Source: JBDIBB01 sp039812685 (GTDB lineage: Bacteria; Acidobacteriota; Vicinamibacteria; Vicinamibacterales; JAFNAJ01). From it: a DNA stretch of 6,674 bases. Position 1 is the stretch's first letter, and every line of letters begins with the position of its first letter. The notes under the pieces are model-generated. The model had not been told where the DNA came from, did not search any database, and saw only the letters and a list, made by a program, of their open reading frames with translations. The stretch lies in contig JBDIBB010000195.1 in NCBI GenBank assembly GCA_039812685.1, forward strand, positions 1 to 6,674. Direction: 5' to 3'. Both the position numbers and the translations under genes were made by a program. Of the stretch, positions 1-5,500 are shown piece by piece.

Positions 1-291
1 CTCGACGTGGCATGCCCGATGGCCTACACGCCAGAGGACGCCGTCTTCGAGCGACAGATCGCGAGCGCGGTGGAGTCGACCACGACCGGCGCGATCTGGG
101 CCGGCATCGGCGCGTACCGCCTCACGCCCGAGCAGACCGTCGCGCGGATCGCAACCGCCAGGCGGGCCGGCGCCGAGGGCGTCGTCCTGTTCTCCTACGA
201 CAGCCTCGTCGAGGCCACTCCCGCCACCTACCTCCACGACGTCGGACGCGGCGCGTTTCCAGACACGCGACCGGCCCCGGGCGGCCGCTGA
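1..291 (+). CDS. Family 10-like glycosyl hydrolase (GHL10/DigH/YngK type), C-terminal fragment
   Basis: The gene is cut by the left edge of the window. Frame 1 is open from base 1 and ends at TGA 289-291, so only about the last 96 residues are seen. The visible part begins LDVACPMAYTPED, followed by a GIGAYRLTPEQ stretch and AEGVVLFSYDSL. This looks like the end of the (beta/alpha)8 barrel in family-10-like glycosyl hydrolases (former DUF187): a D-x-x-x-PMAY strand, a GIGAY strand, and a last strand with G-x-x-LFSY. Members of this family include E. coli DigH, which acts on glycan strands stripped of peptides. The catalytic region and any signal peptide lie outside the window, so activity cannot be judged. 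A GTG at 7 and an ATG at 19 are in frame but are internal, because the fold needs far more N-terminal sequence. The symporter starts 12 nt downstream. Family placement is fairly confident; the substrate is inferred. Confidence 0.75.
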   Translation, partial: LDVACPMAYTPEDAVFERQIASAVESTTTGAIWAGIGAYRLTPEQTVARIATARRAGAEGVVLFSYDSLVEATPATYLHDVGRGAFPDTRPAPGGR

Positions 292-303
292 GCCGGAGTC
301 CGC

Positions 304-1830
304 ATGCATCCGATCGATCTGGCGCTGCTCGTCGTCTACCTGGCCGGCACCGTCGCCATCGGCGCCTGGTTCTCCAGGTCGCACCGCAACGTGCGCGATT
401 ACTTCGTGTCGGGACAGCGCGTGCCGTGGTGGGCGGTGATGGGCTCGATCGTCGCCACCGAGACGAGCACGGTCACTTTCATCAGCGTTCCCGGCTTCGC
501 CTTCGCCAACGGCTTCACGTTCATCCAGCTCGTGATGGGCTACATGATCGGCCGCGTCGTCGTGGTGCTGCTCTTCGTGCCAGCCTACTTCCGGGGCGAA
601 CTGCTCACGGTCTACCAGTTGCTCGGCCAGCGCTTCGGCACCGGCGTGAAGCGTCTGGCGGCCTCGCTCTTCCTGATCACCCGCACGCTGGCCGACGGGT
701 TCCGGCTGTTTGCCACCGGCCTGGTGCTGGCCGCGCTGCTCATGGCCGATCCGGGCGTCGTCGCATGGGCCGCACGCCTGATCCCGGGCGTGGGCGACAC
801 CATGGCGGTATTGGTCCTGTCGGTGCTGGTGATGGGCGTAGTCACCATCGTCTACACCTATCTCGGCGGCATGGCCGCGGTGATCTGGACCGACGTGGCG
901 CAACTCGTCGTCTACCTGGCCGGCGCCCTGATCGCGGCGTGGGTGCTGCTCGGCCTCATTCCCGGCGGCTGGTCGGAGGTGAGCCAGGTCGCCGGCGCGG
1001 CGGGACGGCTGCGGTGGTTCGACTTCACATTCGACGTCTCGCGCAGCTACACGTTCTGGTCGGGGTTGATCGGCGGGGCCTTCCTCACCACCGCGACGCA
1101 TGGTACCGACCAGTTGATGGTGCAACGGTATCTCTGCTCCGCATCGCCGGCGCAGGCGCGCACGGCGCTGCTGACGAGCGGCGTGGTCGTGTTCGCGCAA
1201 TTCCTGCTGTTCCTGGCGATCGGCGCGATGCTCTTCGTCTACTACACGCGCTACAACACGGCCGGCGCGGCCGCCTTCACGGTGGGGGGACGCGTCCTCA
1301 CCGACCGCATCTTCCCGGCGTTCATCGTGGCCGAACTGCCGGTGGGCGTCGTCGGCCTGGTCATCGCGGCGGTGTTCTCGGCGGCGATGTCCACGCTGTC
1401 GTCGTCGCTGAATTCGTCGGCGGCGACCGCGATGGGCGACTTCTACATCCCGCTGACCGGAACCGCCCGCAGCGACGCGCACTACCTCGGGGTGTCGCGG
1501 ATCCTGACGGCCATGTGGGGCGTCCTCCAGATGGTGGTCGCGCTGCTGGCCATCCAGCTCTCGAGCCGGGTCGTCGACGAGGTGCTCGGCATCGCGTCGT
1601 TCACCAACGGCGTCATTCTCGGCGTCTTCCTGCTGGGCACCTTCACGAAGAGCGCGGGCCAGCGCTCCGCCTTCGCCGGCATCGTCGCCGGCGCGAGCGT
1701 GATGCTGGCCGTGAAGCTGTTCACCCCGGTGTCATGGCAGTGGTACGTGCTCATCGGCTCGCTGGTCACCTGGGGCGTGGGCGGCCTGGCCGCGGGCGCC
1801 GGAGCCGACAGGGAGCGCGCGGCCGCCTGA
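304..1830 (+). CDS. Sodium:solute symporter (SSS family), possible MurT-like cell-wall sugar transporter
   Basis: Complete 508-residue inner-membrane protein with about 13 hydrophobic segments, the usual size for the SSS family (PutP, SGLT, NanT, MurT). Start ATG 304 has GGAG (295-298) five bases upstream. Family hallmarks are visible: SGQRVPWWAVMGSIVATETS near residues 37-56 (first core helix), GGMAAVIWTDVAQ at 188-200, THGTDQLMVQRYL at 265-277, and the helix AAVFSAAMSTLSSSLNSSA at 355-373. By comparison with PutP, A360, S363 and T364 in the last motif match residues of the conserved Na2 sodium site, so sodium-coupled uptake is likely. The substrate cannot be read from sequence. Its partners, a GHL10 hydrolase and an AmiE-like serine hydrolase, suggest MurNAc, anhydro-MurNAc or muropeptides, as for the SSS-type MurT of Tannerella; this is inference. 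The serine hydrolase gene begins 8 nt after its stop. A generic sugar or organic acid symporter remains possible. Confidence 0.93.
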   Translation: MHPIDLALLVVYLAGTVAIGAWFSRSHRNVRDYFVSGQRVPWWAVMGSIVATETSTVTFISVPGFAFANGFTFIQLVMGYMIGRVVVVLLFVPAYFRGELLTVYQLLGQRFGTGVKRLAASLFLITRTLADGFRLFATGLVLAALLMADPGVVAWAARLIPGVGDTMAVLVLSVLVMGVVTIVYTYLGGMAAVIWTDVAQLVVYLAGALIAAWVLLGLIPGGWSEVSQVAGAAGRLRWFDFTFDVSRSYTFWSGLIGGAFLTTATHGTDQLMVQRYLCSASPAQARTALLTSGVVVFAQFLLFLAIGAMLFVYYTRYNTAGAAAFTVGGRVLTDRIFPAFIVAELPVGVVGLVIAAVFSAAMSTLSSSLNSSAATAMGDFYIPLTGTARSDAHYLGVSRILTAMWGVLQMVVALLAIQLSSRVVDEVLGIASFTNGVILGVFLLGTFTKSAGQRSAFAGIVAGASVMLAVKLFTPVSWQWYVLIGSLVTWGVGGLAAGAGADRERAAA

Positions 1831-1832
1831 GG
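1829..1832 (+). promoter_or_regulatory. Ribosome binding site embedded in the symporter stop codon
   Basis: The symporter stop is followed directly by GG, giving TGAGG, so a GAGG Shine-Dalgarno core overlaps the TGA and lies six bases before ATG 1839. It supports that start and suggests translational coupling between the symporter and the serine hydrolase. Confidence 0.6.
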
Positions 1833-1838
1833 CACACG

Positions 1839-2900
1839 ATGGCCAGACCGTTCGCCACGATCGCCGCGACGATCGAGGCCGGCGTGTCGGAGCGCCTGGC
1901 GCCGTGCGCGGTGGCCGAGGTGGGCACCTCGTCCGGCGCCGCCTGGACCCATGCGGCGGGCACGCTCGAGGGCGACGTGTCATCGCCACGCGCTGGCGAG
2001 ACGACCGTCTTCGATCTCGCCTCGCTCACCAAGGTCATCGCCACGACGACGCTGATGGCGCGGGCGGTCGAGTCCGGACGCCTGCGTCTCGACAGCCCGG
2101 TCTCGCAATGCGTGCCGGCGTGGCGCGGCGCCGATCGCGAAGACGTGACGCTGCGCGACCTGCTGGCGCACTGCTCGGGCCTGCCAGCGCACCTGGCGCT
2201 GTACCGCGAGTGCGAAGGCCGCGTCGACTTCGAGCCGGCCATCGCGGGAACCGCCCTGGAGTACGTCCCCCGCCAGCGCGCCGTCTACAGCGACCTCGGA
2301 TTCATGCTGCTCGGGTTCGTGCTCGAAGATCGGGGCGGTTCGGATCTGGGGACACAATTCGACGTGGCCGGCCGGGGCGCCGGGACGACGGAACTGACCT
2401 ACACGCCGCCGCGATCGTGGCGCTCGCGCTTCGCCCCGACGGGCGTCAGCGCCTGGCGTGGTCGCATGCTGGCCGGAGAAGTCCACGACGACAACTGCCG
2501 GGCACTGGGCGGATTGGCGGGCCATGCCGGGCTGTTCGGGACCGCGCGCGCGGTGGGCTGCTTCGCGCGATGGCTCCTGCAGTCGGTTCACGGCCGCGCC
2601 CACGCGCCCATGGCCTCGCCGGCGACGCTGCGTGCGTTCTTCGAGCGCACCCGCGTGCCCGGCAGTTCGCGCGCGCTCGGATGGGACACGATGCTGCCGT
2701 CGTCCTCATGCGGCCCGGACATGCCCGCCTCGGCAGTCGGTCACACCGGCTTCACTGGCACGTCGCTCTGGGTGGACTGGGAAGGCGACGCCTACTTCGT
2801 GCTGCTCACCAATCGCGTACTGTTCGACGACCGGCCCGGGCCGATGCGGGACTTCCGGCGGCGCTTCCACACGGCCGCGGTGGCGGCGCTGCTGTCGTGA
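1839..2900 (+). CDS. Class C beta-lactamase-fold serine hydrolase, AmiE/YbbE-like (possible MurNAc-peptide amidase)
   Basis: Complete 353-residue protein of the penicillin-binding/class C beta-lactamase fold. The three active-site motifs are present: SLTK with nucleophile S62 and base K65, Y150-S151-D152 in the YxN position, and H302-T303-G304 in the KTG position. A further block, GEVHDDN (213-219) then GGLAGHAGLFGTA (224-236), is typical of the YbbE/EstB-like branch, which includes B. subtilis AmiE, an amidase that removes stem peptides from MurNAc. YSD and HTG point to an amidase, esterase or peptidase and away from a true beta-lactamase. No signal peptide or membrane segment is seen at the N-terminus, so the protein is probably cytoplasmic, unlike secreted AmiE. 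An APTG sequence stands where APTE is more usual in my recollection of this branch. The same frame stays open far upstream through the symporter gene, but ATG 1839 with its SD and the fold boundary set the start. Co-transcription with the symporter suggests action on imported muropeptides; the exact substrate is unproven. Confidence 0.88.
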   Translation: MARPFATIAATIEAGVSERLAPCAVAEVGTSSGAAWTHAAGTLEGDVSSPRAGETTVFDLASLTKVIATTTLMARAVESGRLRLDSPVSQCVPAWRGADREDVTLRDLLAHCSGLPAHLALYRECEGRVDFEPAIAGTALEYVPRQRAVYSDLGFMLLGFVLEDRGGSDLGTQFDVAGRGAGTTELTYTPPRSWRSRFAPTGVSAWRGRMLAGEVHDDNCRALGGLAGHAGLFGTARAVGCFARWLLQSVHGRAHAPMASPATLRAFFERTRVPGSSRALGWDTMLPSSSCGPDMPASAVGHTGFTGTSLWVDWEGDAYFVLLTNRVLFDDRPGPMRDFRRRFHTAAVAALLS

Positions 2901-2939
2901 GCGACATCCGCGCGGCGCGGGACGCGATGCCGCGGGGAA

Positions 2940-3701
2940 TCAGGGGCGGAACGGCGAACTGGTTCCAGGTCCCCGCGGAGTGAGGCCGCCGGGCCGCGGA
3001 GAGCCCGGAACGCCGCCCGGCCGGCCGGCACCGGGACGCCCAGGCGCGCCCGGCACGCCAGGCATGCCGGGCATGGGCTGTCCCTGCCCGGGCGCGCCCA
3101 CGCCCATCGACACCTGCGTGTAGACGAACTGCCACTCGTTGTACTTGCTCCGCCCTTTGTACAGGCGAAGCGAGGGCGCCGGGCTGGTGCTCGCCACGCC
3201 CACGATGCCGCCACGCGAGCCGGCCGCCGCCGTTGCGCCGCCGGGCCCTCGCTCAGGTACCGCCACCAGCCCCGGGGAGGTCGCGATCTGACCGGGCCTG
3301 GCGCTGCCGGCGACACCGCTTCCCGGCTGGCCTGGCAGGGCGCCCGGGGCCATCGCGGTGCCCTGGTAGAGCAACTGGAATTCCTTTCCGGTGATGGGGT
3401 CGAGGTACTTCTTCCGGAGGAACTTCTGCTGGACGAGGAGATCGAGGTTCGGGGGGAAGGCGCCGGCGTACTTGCGCTGGAACAGGCCCACGGCGCGCGC
3501 GTACTGCTCGCCCCGGAAGACGAGCTCGGCCTCGCGCTCTCGCTGCACCAGCGTCTTCCAGGAGGGAATCGCCGCGCCCATCAGCACGCCCATCACGGCG
3601 ATGGCCACCAGCAAGGCCGCCATGGCGTAGCCGGCGTCTGATTGGCGCGAGCCTCCTTGAACTTCTCCCACCACGTCTATATCATCCGGTGTCGCACCCA
3701 T
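2940..3701 (-). CDS. Atypical prepilin/pseudopilin with collagen-like Gly/Pro tail
   Basis: The 253-residue product begins with a long charged leader (residues 1-24) ending SDAG, then the hydrophobic helix YAMAALLVAIAVMGVLMGAA, so prepilin peptidase (PilD/GspO) cleavage after G24 is expected. Mature position 5 is Ala29 in place of the near-invariant Glu, as in GspK-like minor pseudopilins. The helix leads into an REREAELVFRGEQYARA segment (54-70), FPPNLDLLV (82-90), FLRKKYLDPITG (94-105) and later YKGRSKYNEWQFVY (181-194). The same PPxLxxLV...LR[RK]...DP[MI]T core occurs in the two prepilins at 5069-5996. Residues about 112-165 form a Gly/Ala/Pro-rich insertion. The end (200-253) is Gly/Pro-rich with four consecutive G-x-P triplets at 212-223. 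Start ATG 3701-3699 has a GAGGA ten bases upstream; GTG codons at V10/V11 are weaker alternatives without an SD. The start overlaps that of the divergent lipoprotein gene. It is likely a minor pseudopilin of a type II secretion- or type IV pilus-like machine; its exact role is unknown. Confidence 0.85.
   Translation of the reverse strand: MGATPDDIDVVGEVQGGSRQSDAGYAMAALLVAIAVMGVLMGAAIPSWKTLVQREREAELVFRGEQYARAVGLFQRKYAGAFPPNLDLLVQQKFLRKKYLDPITGKEFQLLYQGTAMAPGALPGQPGSGVAGSARPGQIATSPGLVAVPERGPGGATAAAGSRGGIVGVASTSPAPSLRLYKGRSKYNEWQFVYTQVSMGVGAPGQGQPMPGMPGVPGAPGRPGAGRPGGVPGSPRPGGLTPRGPGTSSPFRP
2985..3104 (-). repeat. Low-complexity Gly/Pro-coding tract (partly collagen-like) in the prepilin C-terminus
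   Basis: This tract encodes roughly residues 200-239 of the atypical prepilin. The core reads PGMPGVPGAPGRPG (211-224), a run of G-x-P triplets, followed by less regular Gly/Pro/Arg sequence. The DNA is made of short, imperfect repeats around ggcatgccgg and ggcgcgcccgg. The frame stays open to the stop at 2940, so this is coding sequence and not an untranslated repeat. Confidence 0.7.
3657..3685 (+). promoter_or_regulatory. Putative sigma70-type promoter for the Big-1/PKD lipoprotein gene
   Basis: TTGAAC at 3657-3662 (4 of 6 matches to TTGACA) and TATCAT at 3680-3685 (5 of 6 to TATAAT) are separated by exactly 17 bp, in one of the few AT-richer spots of the window. Transcription would start near 3692, only about 8 nt before ATG 3700. 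That fits the absence of any Shine-Dalgarno sequence there, and would give a nearly leaderless mRNA. The promoter lies wholly inside the 5' coding part of the oppositely oriented prepilin. It was found by eye and has not been tested. Confidence 0.42.
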
Positions 3702-4908
3702 GGTAGCACCGTCCTCGCGCGCGGCCCGCCTCCAGTGGCTCGTCCTCTCGGTGGGACTCGCCCTCTCCCTGACCGCGTGCGACAAGGTGGCGCTGACCGC
3801 CCCGACACAATCGACGATCACGCTGTACAGCAGCGCCACGGTCGTGGCCCTGAACGGGACCACCGAGGTCACGGCCCGGGTGGTGGAGCAGGCTGGCACT
3901 GCGGTGCAGAACGGGACGCTGGTCACCTTCACGAGCACCCTGGGTTCGATCGAGCCGCGGGAAGTGCGCACCAACAACGGGCGGGCGACCGTCCGGTTCA
4001 TCGCCGGCGACGCCTCGGGGAAGGCCAGCATCACCGCGTTCTCGGGCTCGGCCCAGTCCGACGCGCTCCAGATCTCGGTCGGCGGCGCGGCCGCATCACG
4101 CATCGTCCTGAACGTGTCGCCGGGCTCGATACCCGCCGGTGGCGGCACGGTGACGATCACCGCCACGGTCACCGACGAGAACGGCAATCGCCTGCCGGGC
4201 GTGCCGGTCACCTTCACGGCCAGCTCCGGGACGCTGCTCAGCGGCACGGTGCTCACCGATGGCAACGGTGAGGCGCGCACCACGCTCACGGCGAACCGGC
4301 AGACACAGGTGACGGCGACCGCCGGCAACCAGCAGGCGCAGGTGTCGGTCGACGTGAACGCGCCGATCAACCTGACGCTCACCGCCCCGTCGCAATCGCC
4401 GACGGTGGGCAACGCCGCCACGTTCACCGTGAACGTGACCGCCGGCGCCAGCGCCACGCCGCTGCGTGAGGTCACGGTGGACTTCGGCGACGGCAGTCAG
4501 GTCAGCCTGGGCACGCCGACGGGCGGCGTCGCCGTGTCGCACGTCTACCGGGCGGCGGGTACGTTCACCGTCACGGCGACGGCAATCGACTCCGCCGGCT
4601 CGCGCACCTCCACCTCGACGCAGGTCACCGTCGTCGCGGCAGGCCGGCCACTGGTGTCGCTGACCGTGCCCGCCACGATCGCCGTCAACGGCATCTTCAC
4701 CGCCACGGTCTCGGTGACGCAGAACGTCAACAACATCGGCGTCGACTCGGTCGAATTCAACTTCGGCGATGGCAACGTGAAGCGCGTGAACTCGCTGCAG
4801 GCGACGCACGCCTACGGCGTGGCCGGCAACTACAACATCCGGGTGACGGTGCGGTTCGTCGACGGCCAGCAGGCGTCGGCCGAGGCCGGCATCAGGGTGA
4901 CACCGTAA
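3700..4908 (+). CDS. Lipoprotein with two Big-1-like and two PKD-like domains
   Basis: Complete 402-residue predicted lipoprotein. A short positively charged N-terminus leads into the hydrophobic segment LVLSVGLALSLTAC, with lipobox LTAC ending at Cys27. Two bacterial Ig-like domains of the invasin/intimin Big-1 type follow, about residues 38-128 and 133-218; the second carries the typical VTDENGNRLPGVPVTF and TDGNGEARTTL strands. Two PKD-like domains come next, about 222-312 (DFGDGS at 261-266, SHVYRAAGTFTVT at 280-292) and 317-401 (NFGDGN at 354-359, THAYGVAGNYNI at 369-380). Such beta-sandwich arrays serve as spacers or adhesive modules at the cell surface; no catalytic domain is seen. ATG 3700 is the only usable start: an in-frame TGA lies at 3658-3660 and internal starts would destroy the signal peptide. 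Asp at +2 after the lipid Cys would mean inner-membrane retention by the E. coli Lol rule, which may not hold in this phylum. It interrupts a prepilin cluster on the opposite strand, suggesting a role with that machine. Confidence 0.9.
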   Translation: MVAPSSRAARLQWLVLSVGLALSLTACDKVALTAPTQSTITLYSSATVVALNGTTEVTARVVEQAGTAVQNGTLVTFTSTLGSIEPREVRTNNGRATVRFIAGDASGKASITAFSGSAQSDALQISVGGAAASRIVLNVSPGSIPAGGGTVTITATVTDENGNRLPGVPVTFTASSGTLLSGTVLTDGNGEARTTLTANRQTQVTATAGNQQAQVSVDVNAPINLTLTAPSQSPTVGNAATFTVNVTAGASATPLREVTVDFGDGSQVSLGTPTGGVAVSHVYRAAGTFTVTATAIDSAGSRTSTSTQVTVVAAGRPLVSLTVPATIAVNGIFTATVSVTQNVNNIGVDSVEFNFGDGNVKRVNSLQATHAYGVAGNYNIRVTVRFVDGQQASAEAGIRVTP

Positions 4909-5068
4909 CGACGCGCGGCCGCGCCTGCGCCAGGAATCCTGCTCGCCGGGGCCCGCGATGCACGGCAATGGCCGGGCCGCGCGCTGCCGGGAGCCGCGGC
5001 CGGGTTCGCGTGTCCCGCCGGCGATCGCGCGCGACCGCGGAGGGTCGCCCGGCGACGGGCCGGCGCGG
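4909..5068. other. Convergent intergenic region with small inverted repeats, no clear terminator
   Basis: This 160-base gap separates the 3' ends of the lipoprotein gene (+) and the second prepilin gene (-). It holds a perfect 12-base palindrome GCGCGGCCGCGC at 4913-4924 and a small stem-loop GTCGC-CCG-GCGAC at 5044-5056. Neither is followed by a T-run on either strand, so intrinsic termination is not supported. No convincing reading frame, promoter or RNA gene was seen. Confidence 0.5.
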
Positions 5069-5488
5069 CTACCAGTCGCTGTAAGGGGTGCCGGCCAGCG
5101 ACTGATCCGTGGATCCGCTCTTGACGTCGAAGACCCCCACCTCGGCGGCGGGGTTGGCCGGGTCCGGCTCGGCGTTCACCACCTGCCAGGTGTCGGTCGA
5201 TCGCGTCATCGGATCCTCGGGGATTCGGCGAAGGTACCCGTCGCTGACGAGCGCGTCCAGCGTCGGCGGATACCTGGTCTTGTCGGCGTAGTACTGGTCG
5301 ATCGCGTCGCGCATGCGGAAGAGGTTCTCGCGGAGCACGGCTTCCTGCGCCACGCGCACCGAGTTGCGGTAGTTGGCCATCGCCATGCCGGCCAGCACGA
5401 CGATGAGCGACACGACGACCATCAGTTCGACCAGCGTCCAGCCGTCCCGGCGGGAACTGGCCAGGACGCGGGCGGCACGACGCGGCAT
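5069..5488 (-). CDS. GspG-like prepilin/pseudopilin (second in the cluster)
   Basis: The 139-residue product has the basic leader MPRRAARVLASSRRDG, then WTLVELMVVVSLIVVLAGMA. Prepilin peptidase cleavage after G16 would give mature Trp17 at +1 and the conserved Glu21 at +5. The rest is short and GspG-like: MRDAIDQYYADK (59-70), YPPTLDALV (73-81), YLRRIPEDPMT (85-95) and a C-terminus VFDVKSGSTDQSLAGTPYSDW with a terminal DW. That end resembles the calcium-loop region of the major pseudopilin GspG (YD-x-x-S...DG...W), but the acidic ligands are not clearly conserved here. The frame also opens further upstream, but ATG 5488-5486 is chosen because it lies ten bases after the preceding gene's stop, has a good SD and gives a normal leader. 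It is probably co-transcribed with the upstream prepilin, to which its core and tail are related. It should form part of a type II secretion- or pilus-like fibre anchored in the inner membrane. Confidence 0.88.
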   Translation of the reverse strand: MPRRAARVLASSRRDGWTLVELMVVVSLIVVLAGMAMANYRNSVRVAQEAVLRENLFRMRDAIDQYYADKTRYPPTLDALVSDGYLRRIPEDPMTRSTDTWQVVNAEPDPANPAAEVGVFDVKSGSTDQSLAGTPYSDW

Positions 5489-5496
5489 CCGCCTCA

Positions 5497-5500
5497 CCTC
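5497..5500 (-). promoter_or_regulatory. Ribosome binding site overlapping the upstream prepilin stop
   Basis: On the minus strand the upstream stop reads TGAGG, so GAGG overlaps the TGA (5501-5499) and lies eight bases before ATG 5488. A second GAGG at 5495-5492 is too close to the start to be optimal. This site decides the start of the 139-residue prepilin over longer in-frame alternatives. Confidence 0.6.

Noticed and set aside
12..1838. Long open frame on the + strand running through the hydrolase and symporter into the serine hydrolase
   Set aside because: The translation is Arg/Gly/His-rich and low in complexity until ATG 1839. It is a GC-rich shadow of the symporter frame; only the part from 1839 has a recognisable fold.
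2911..2934. Hairpin CGCGGC...GCCGCG between the convergent serine hydrolase and prepilin genes as a terminator
   Set aside because: The stem is only 6 bp with a 12-base loop and no T-run on either side; such repeats are expected by chance at this GC content.
2985..3104. Short repeats around ggcatgccgg as a possible CRISPR or mobile repeat
   Set aside because: They are imperfect and irregularly spaced, and simply encode G-x-P triplets of the prepilin tail.
3702..4475. Minus-strand extension of the third prepilin frame across the lipoprotein gene
   Set aside because: It is open because of GC bias, and its residues mirror the antisense of Big-1/PKD codons. The prepilin leader begins sensibly at 3701.
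3700..4908. Dockerin repeat in the lipoprotein as a partner for the cohesin domain
   Set aside because: The short Asp/Asn/Gly stretches (DENGN, DGNGE) belong to Big-1 strands and lack the duplicated calcium-loop pattern of dockerins.
4913..4924. Perfect palindrome GCGCGGCCGCGC as an operator or terminator
   Set aside because: There is no loop, no T-run and no second copy near a promoter. It is a convergent 3' region, so an operator role is unlikely.
4096..4968. Large minus-strand open frame opposite the Big-1/PKD gene
   Set aside because: The Arg/Gly/His-rich product without a recognisable motif is typical of antisense shadows in high-GC DNA, and the sense strand has clear domains.
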